A stretch of 8,858 nucleotides of DNA, taken from positions 1-8,858 of the forward strand of contig JAKSDN010000206.1 of the NCBI GenBank assembly GCA_022360075.1. Direction: 5' to 3'. Under the pieces are notes generated by a model. The model was not told the origin of the DNA, made no database searches, and saw only the letters and a program-made list of their open reading frames with translations. Shown here piece by piece: positions 5,433 through 8,858 of the stretch. Source of the stretch: Kiloniellales bacterium. GTDB taxonomy: Bacteria > Pseudomonadota > Alphaproteobacteria > Kiloniellales > JAKSDN01. Position numbers and translations under genes: made by a program. The stretch's first letter is position 1; every line of letters starts with the position of its first letter.

Positions 5433-7183
5433 CGCGCCAGACCGCAAACTCGACGCCTCACCTAAATCCTTGCGGTCTAGACTCGCTGTCGGAGCGGCAA
5501 GCCCTGGTCGTTCTCGAAGGCAGCGCAAAGCAGGCGCTGGAGACCGGCCGAACTCGGCTCCTCGTCGCGGGTCTGGTCTTCACGCTGGCTTTTTTCGTCA
5601 TCGCGGTGCGTCTGGTCGACGTCTCGCTGATCACCGGCACGGCCGAGGCCCGCCTGGCGCAAGGCCCCTCGGGGCCGGCCACGGCCGGCGCGCGCGCCGA
5701 CATCCTCGACCGCAACGGCACGATCCTCGCTACCACCCTGCCGACCGCCTCGCTCTACGCCAACCCGCGTGAGGTTCGCGACCCGCGCGGCGCGGCGCGG
5801 CAGCTCGCCCGCGTGCTGACCGGCGTCTCCGAAGCCGAGCTCACCGCCAAGCTCGACAGCGAACGCGCCTTCGTCTGGTTGCAGCGCCATCTGACCCCGC
5901 GCCAGCACGACGCGATCAACCGGCTCGGCATCCCCGGTCTCGACTTCAAACGCGAAACCAAGCGGATCTATCCGCAAGGCGCCCTGGCCGCCCATGTCGT
6001 CGGTTTCACCGATATCGACAATCGAGGCTTGGCCGGCATCGAGCGCTCCTTCGACGAGGTACTGCTCGGCACGGAACGGCCCCTGCAGCTCAGCCTCGAC
6101 CTGCGCGTCCAGCACATTCTGACCGAAGAGCTGCTGGCGGCAATGGACGAGTTCCGCGCCATCGGCGCGGCGGGCCTGGTGCTGGACGTGCGCAGCGGCG
6201 AGGTCCTGGCCTCGGTCTCGCTGCCGACCTTCGACCCGGCCCAGCCGGGCCGCGCCGTCACCGAGGCGCGCTTCAACCGCACGAGCCTCGGCATCTACGA
6301 GATGGGCTCGGTCTTCAAGATCTTCACCACCGCCATGGCCCTCGACGAGGGTGTGGTCACGCTCGCCGACGGCTACGACGTGAGCAAGCCGATCCGCGTC
6401 GCGCGCTATGTCATCCGCGATTTCAAGCCCAAGAACCGCTGGCTCTCGATCCCGGAAATCTTCATTTATTCCAGCAACATCGGCACCGTCCACATGGCCA
6501 TGGAGGCCGGTACGCCAAGCCAGCGCGCCTACCTCGAGCGGCTCGGCCTGACGCACCCGTCCGGCGTCGAGCTGCCCGAGGTTGGCGATCCTTTGCTGCC
6601 CTCGCCCTGGCGCGAGATCAACACCATGACGATCTCCTACGGCCATGGGATGGCGGTCAGCCCGTTGCAACTGGCGAGCGCCGTGGCGACCGTGGTCAAC
6701 GACGGCGAGCGGATCCCGGCGACGCTGATCAAGCCGCTGCCGGGCGAGCGTCCGCTCGGCGAGCGGGTCTTCTCAACGAAGACTTCCAAGGCCATGCGCT
6801 GGCTGATGCGCCTGGGCGTGCAACACGGTACCGGACGCAAGGCCGACGCGGCAGGCTTCCTGGTCGGCGGCAAGACCGGCACCGCCGACAAGGTGACCGG
6901 ACGGCGCTACGCGAGCGACGCCAACATCTCCTCCTTCGTCGGCGCCTTCCCGATGGACGCGCCGCGCTACGTGATCTTCGCGATGGTCGACGAGCCGAAG
7001 GGCCACGACGGCACCTTCGGCTATGCGACCGGCGGCTGGGTGGCCGCGCCGGCGGTGCGCCGCACGGTCGAGCGCATGGCGCCCCTGGTCGGGCTGGAGC
7101 CGCGCTCGGGACAGGTCGCCGAAGGCCTCGACCAGGGCCTGATTCCGGCCTCGGCAAAAGGTTTCACACTTGCGGCTCACTGA
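5429..7183 (+). CDS. ftsI: Peptidoglycan D,D-transpeptidase FtsI (PBP3)
   Basis: The septum-specific class B penicillin-binding protein that cross-links peptide stems at the division site, working with FtsW. It has 584 residues, with a cytoplasmic N-terminus of about 42 residues, one membrane anchor (about 43-65), the non-penicillin-binding pedestal starting with ADILDRNGTILA (90-101), and the transpeptidase domain (about 245-550). Catalytic motifs are complete: SVFK at 294-297 (nucleophile S294), SSN at 348-350 and KTGT at 482-485. The HVVGFTD and NRGLAGIE segments (189-205) are typical. The frame is open upstream to 5033, but family-like sequence starts at the ATG at 5429, which overlaps the ftsL stop (ATGA) and has GGAG at 5417-5420, 8 nt upstream. 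Its 3' end overlaps murE by 14 nt. Confidence 0.97.
   Translation: MTRQTANSTPHLNPCGLDSLSERQALVVLEGSAKQALETGRTRLLVAGLVFTLAFFVIAVRLVDVSLITGTAEARLAQGPSGPATAGARADILDRNGTILATTLPTASLYANPREVRDPRGAARQLARVLTGVSEAELTAKLDSERAFVWLQRHLTPRQHDAINRLGIPGLDFKRETKRIYPQGALAAHVVGFTDIDNRGLAGIERSFDEVLLGTERPLQLSLDLRVQHILTEELLAAMDEFRAIGAAGLVLDVRSGEVLASVSLPTFDPAQPGRAVTEARFNRTSLGIYEMGSVFKIFTTAMALDEGVVTLADGYDVSKPIRVARYVIRDFKPKNRWLSIPEIFIYSSNIGTVHMAMEAGTPSQRAYLERLGLTHPSGVELPEVGDPLLPSPWREINTMTISYGHGMAVSPLQLASAVATVVNDGERIPATLIKPLPGERPLGERVFSTKTSKAMRWLMRLGVQHGTGRKADAAGFLVGGKTGTADKVTGRRYASDANISSFVGAFPMDAPRYVIFAMVDEPKGHDGTFGYATGGWVAAPAVRRTVERMAPLVGLEPRSGQVAEGLDQGLIPASAKGFTLAAH
7156..7161 (+). promoter_or_regulatory. Ribosome binding site fixing the TTG start of murE
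   Basis: AAAAGG lies inside the 3' end of ftsI, 8 nt before the TTG at 7170. This supports that start over a second in-frame TTG at 7185 and gives the usual MurE beginning MRLTDLAE. Confidence 0.6.
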
Positions 7184-8648
7184 TTTGGCAGAGGCGGACA
7201 CGATCACGATGCTGCCCGAGGAAGCCATGCGGGCGATGGAGATAAAGGGTCTGACGGCCGACAGCCGACAGGTCGCGCCCGGCTTCCTCTTTGCCGCCTT
7301 GCCCGGCAGCCAGCACGACGGCCGCGACTTCATCGACCAGGCCGTCGAGCGCGGCGCCGTCGCGGTCCTGGCCCCGGCGAACACCGCGCTCAAGACCTAT
7401 GCCCGCCCCGTCGCGCTGATCGGCGATGCCAATCCACGCCGCCGGCTCGCGCTCATGGCCGCGCGCTTCCACGGCCGGCAGCCGGCGACGATCGCGGCGG
7501 TGACCGGCACCAACGGCAAGACCTCGGTCGCCGAGTTCACGCGCCAGATCTGGCAATACGCCGGCCAGGAGGCCGCGAGCCTGGGCACGCTCGGCCTGAT
7601 CCCGGACGTGGTGCCGGCTCCGGGCTCGCTGACGACGCCCGATCCCATCGCATTGCACCGCTGCCTCGCCGCGCTGGCCGGATCGGGCACCGAGCATCTC
7701 GCCATCGAAGCCTCGAGCCACGGCCTGGCGCAGTACCGCCTCGACGGACTCGCGATCGAGGCCGCCGCCTTCACCAACCTCTCGCGCGACCACCTCGACT
7801 ACCACGGCAGCATGGCCGCCTACCTCGAGGCCAAGGCCCGGCTCTTCGCCGACTTGCTGCCGGCCGACGGGACCGCCGTGCTGAACGCCGACGCGCCGGA
7901 GTTCGAGCAACTCCGGCAGCAAGTCGCTTCTCGCGGCCAAAAGCTGCTGACCTATGGCACCGACGGGCGCGACCTCCAACTGATCCAGCGGCAGCCGCGG
8001 GCCGCAGGACAGGACCTGACGATCGCAATCATGGGCCGGCGCCACGCCGTGTCGCTGCCGCTGGCCGGCGCTTTCCAGGCCATGAACGCCTTGGCCGCGC
8101 TCGGCCTGGCGATCGCAACCGGCACGGACGCGGAGACGGCGGTTGCGGCCCTGGCCACGCTCGAGGGCGTGCGCGGCCGCCTGGAGCGGGTCGTGGAGAC
8201 GCCCGCGGGTGGCAGCGTCTACGTCGATTACGCGCACACGCCGGACGCGCTCGAGACCGTGCTGAGCGCCCTGCGGCCGCACACGCGCGGCCGGCTGTCC
8301 GTCGTGTTCGGCTGCGGCGGCGACCGCGACCGCGGCAAGCGCCCGCTCATGGGCGAGATCGCCGCGCGCCTGGCCGACGACGTCATCGTCACCGACGACA
8401 ACCCGCGCGGCGAAGACCCGGCCGCGATCCGCCGCGAGATTTTGGCGGCTGCACCCGAGGCACTGGAGATTGGTGATCGGGGGAAGGCCATCGCAAGGGC
8501 GATGGCCGCTCTGGGTCCGGGCGACATCCTGGTCGTAGCTGGCAAGGGCCACGAGGTTGGACAGACCATCGGGGGGAAGGTCCTGCCGTTCGACGATCGG
8601 GAAGTCGCCCGGGCCGTCTTTTCCAAGCCCGCGGGAGGCGCGCGGTGA
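7170..8648 (+). CDS. murE: UDP-N-acetylmuramoyl-L-alanyl-D-glutamate--2,6-diaminopimelate ligase MurE
   Basis: A cytoplasmic ATP-dependent Mur ligase that adds the third residue of the peptidoglycan stem. It has 492 residues, normal length. The N-terminal UDP-binding domain contains [18 protein letters not shown] (29-46). The ATP loop is TGTNGKTS (112-119). TTPDP (155-159) and [13 protein letters not shown] (201-213) follow. The lysine expected to be carbamylated is K222 in YLEAKARLF. The amino-acid selecting motif is DNPRGEDP at 410-417, the meso-diaminopimelate form, and GKGHE at 458-462 also contacts that substrate. The cell wall therefore should contain meso-DAP, as in other Proteobacteria. 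The TTG start inside ftsI gives a 14-nt overlap, the longest in this cluster and the only one not of the 4-nt type. The stop overlaps murF as GTGA. Confidence 0.97.
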   Translation: MRLTDLAEADTITMLPEEAMRAMEIKGLTADSRQVAPGFLFAALPGSQHDGRDFIDQAVERGAVAVLAPANTALKTYARPVALIGDANPRRRLALMAARFHGRQPATIAAVTGTNGKTSVAEFTRQIWQYAGQEAASLGTLGLIPDVVPAPGSLTTPDPIALHRCLAALAGSGTEHLAIEASSHGLAQYRLDGLAIEAAAFTNLSRDHLDYHGSMAAYLEAKARLFADLLPADGTAVLNADAPEFEQLRQQVASRGQKLLTYGTDGRDLQLIQRQPRAAGQDLTIAIMGRRHAVSLPLAGAFQAMNALAALGLAIATGTDAETAVAALATLEGVRGRLERVVETPAGGSVYVDYAHTPDALETVLSALRPHTRGRLSVVFGCGGDRDRGKRPLMGEIAARLADDVIVTDDNPRGEDPAAIRREILAAAPEALEIGDRGKAIARAMAALGPGDILVVAGKGHEVGQTIGGKVLPFDDREVARAVFSKPAGGAR

Positions 8649-8858
8649 CGGCGGAGGCGCTCTGGACCGCCGCCGAGGCCGCCAAGGCCACGGGCGGACG
8701 CAACAACCGCGACTGGACGGCCAGCGGCGTGTCGATCGACAGCCGCAGCTTGGAGAGCGGCGATCTCTTCGTCGCGCTCGAAGGCCCGAACTTCGACGGC
8801 CACGACTACGTCAACGCGGCCCTCGAAGCCGGCGCGGCGGCAGCCATGGTGCACCGCG
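8645..8858 (+). CDS. murF: UDP-N-acetylmuramoyl-tripeptide--D-alanyl-D-alanine ligase MurF (3' end cut by window)
   Basis: Only the first 71 residues are present. They cover the start of the N-terminal UDP-binding domain, with the characteristic [20 protein letters not shown] (28-47) and [19 protein letters not shown] (51-69). MurF joins D-Ala-D-Ala to the tripeptide precursor, the last cytoplasmic ligase step. The ATP-binding and C-terminal domains lie beyond the right edge, so intactness cannot be judged. The GTG start overlaps the murE stop by 4 nt and has GGGAGG at 8633-8638, 6 nt upstream. Its place directly after murE is the standard dcw order and separates it from MurE and MurC, whose N-terminal domains are similar or differ. 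Confidence 0.93.
   Translation, partial: MTAEALWTAAEAAKATGGRNNRDWTASGVSIDSRSLESGDLFVALEGPNFDGHDYVNAALEAGAAAAMVHR

Noticed and set aside
5477..6670. A 397-codon - strand open frame opposite ftsI
   Set aside because: Antisense shadow of ftsI, Asp/Gly/Arg-rich and without domain features.
7164..8552. A 462-codon - strand open frame opposite murE
   Set aside because: It mirrors the codon bias of murE, which has all its catalytic motifs; the antisense product shows no motifs.

Overview
The window is GC-rich, densely coded DNA, with every gene on the + strand. It looks like an alphaproteobacterium, probably of the Rhodospirillales type; that placement is an inference. The support is the protein sequences, a type A RNase P RNA, an mraZ-led dcw cluster, and regulatory motifs in alphaproteobacterial form (TTAA-N7-TTAA for CtrA, GAAC-N7-GAAC for LexA).

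Left part (1-2815): a tightly packed trio. It starts with the 3' two-thirds of an ABC-F ATPase gene (uup-like, cut by the window edge). An EamA-family drug/metabolite exporter follows with a 4-nt overlap. One nucleotide later comes a cytoplasmic-looking AmpD-type N-acetylmuramoyl-L-alanine amidase with a C-terminal peptidoglycan-binding domain.

Middle (2808-3613): non-coding and the most informative stretch. The RNase P RNA gene rnpB occupies about 2869-3299 and is closed by a perfect 14-bp P1 helix. Three TGGG repeats at exact 10-bp spacing sit immediately upstream of the rnpB promoter. Downstream of rnpB, a 314-nt leader before mraZ carries a perfect alphaproteobacterial LexA-type box, a perfect CtrA-type box with a TATACT -10 element correctly placed downstream, and five CCCA repeats (TGGG on the other strand) at exact 10-bp spacing. 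The five-repeat array fits a MraZ operator; the three-repeat array upstream of rnpB resembles it.

Right part (3614-8858): the start of the division and cell wall (dcw) cluster, in the order mraZ - rsmH (mraW) - ftsL - ftsI - murE - murF (cut at the right edge). Every junction overlaps: ATGA, ATGA, ATGA, a 14-nt overlap into a TTG start, then GTGA. This indicates one translationally coupled operon. RsmH methylates 16S rRNA, FtsL and FtsI belong to the divisome that builds septal peptidoglycan, and MurE/MurF add meso-diaminopimelate and D-Ala-D-Ala to the precursor. The amidase upstream acts on peptidoglycan turnover products.

No mobile element, CRISPR array, tRNA or wholly new gene system is visible. 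The novelty is in the regulation: one short leader seems to combine cell-cycle (CtrA), DNA-damage (LexA) and MraZ feedback inputs, and a MraZ-like array also lies in front of rnpB.
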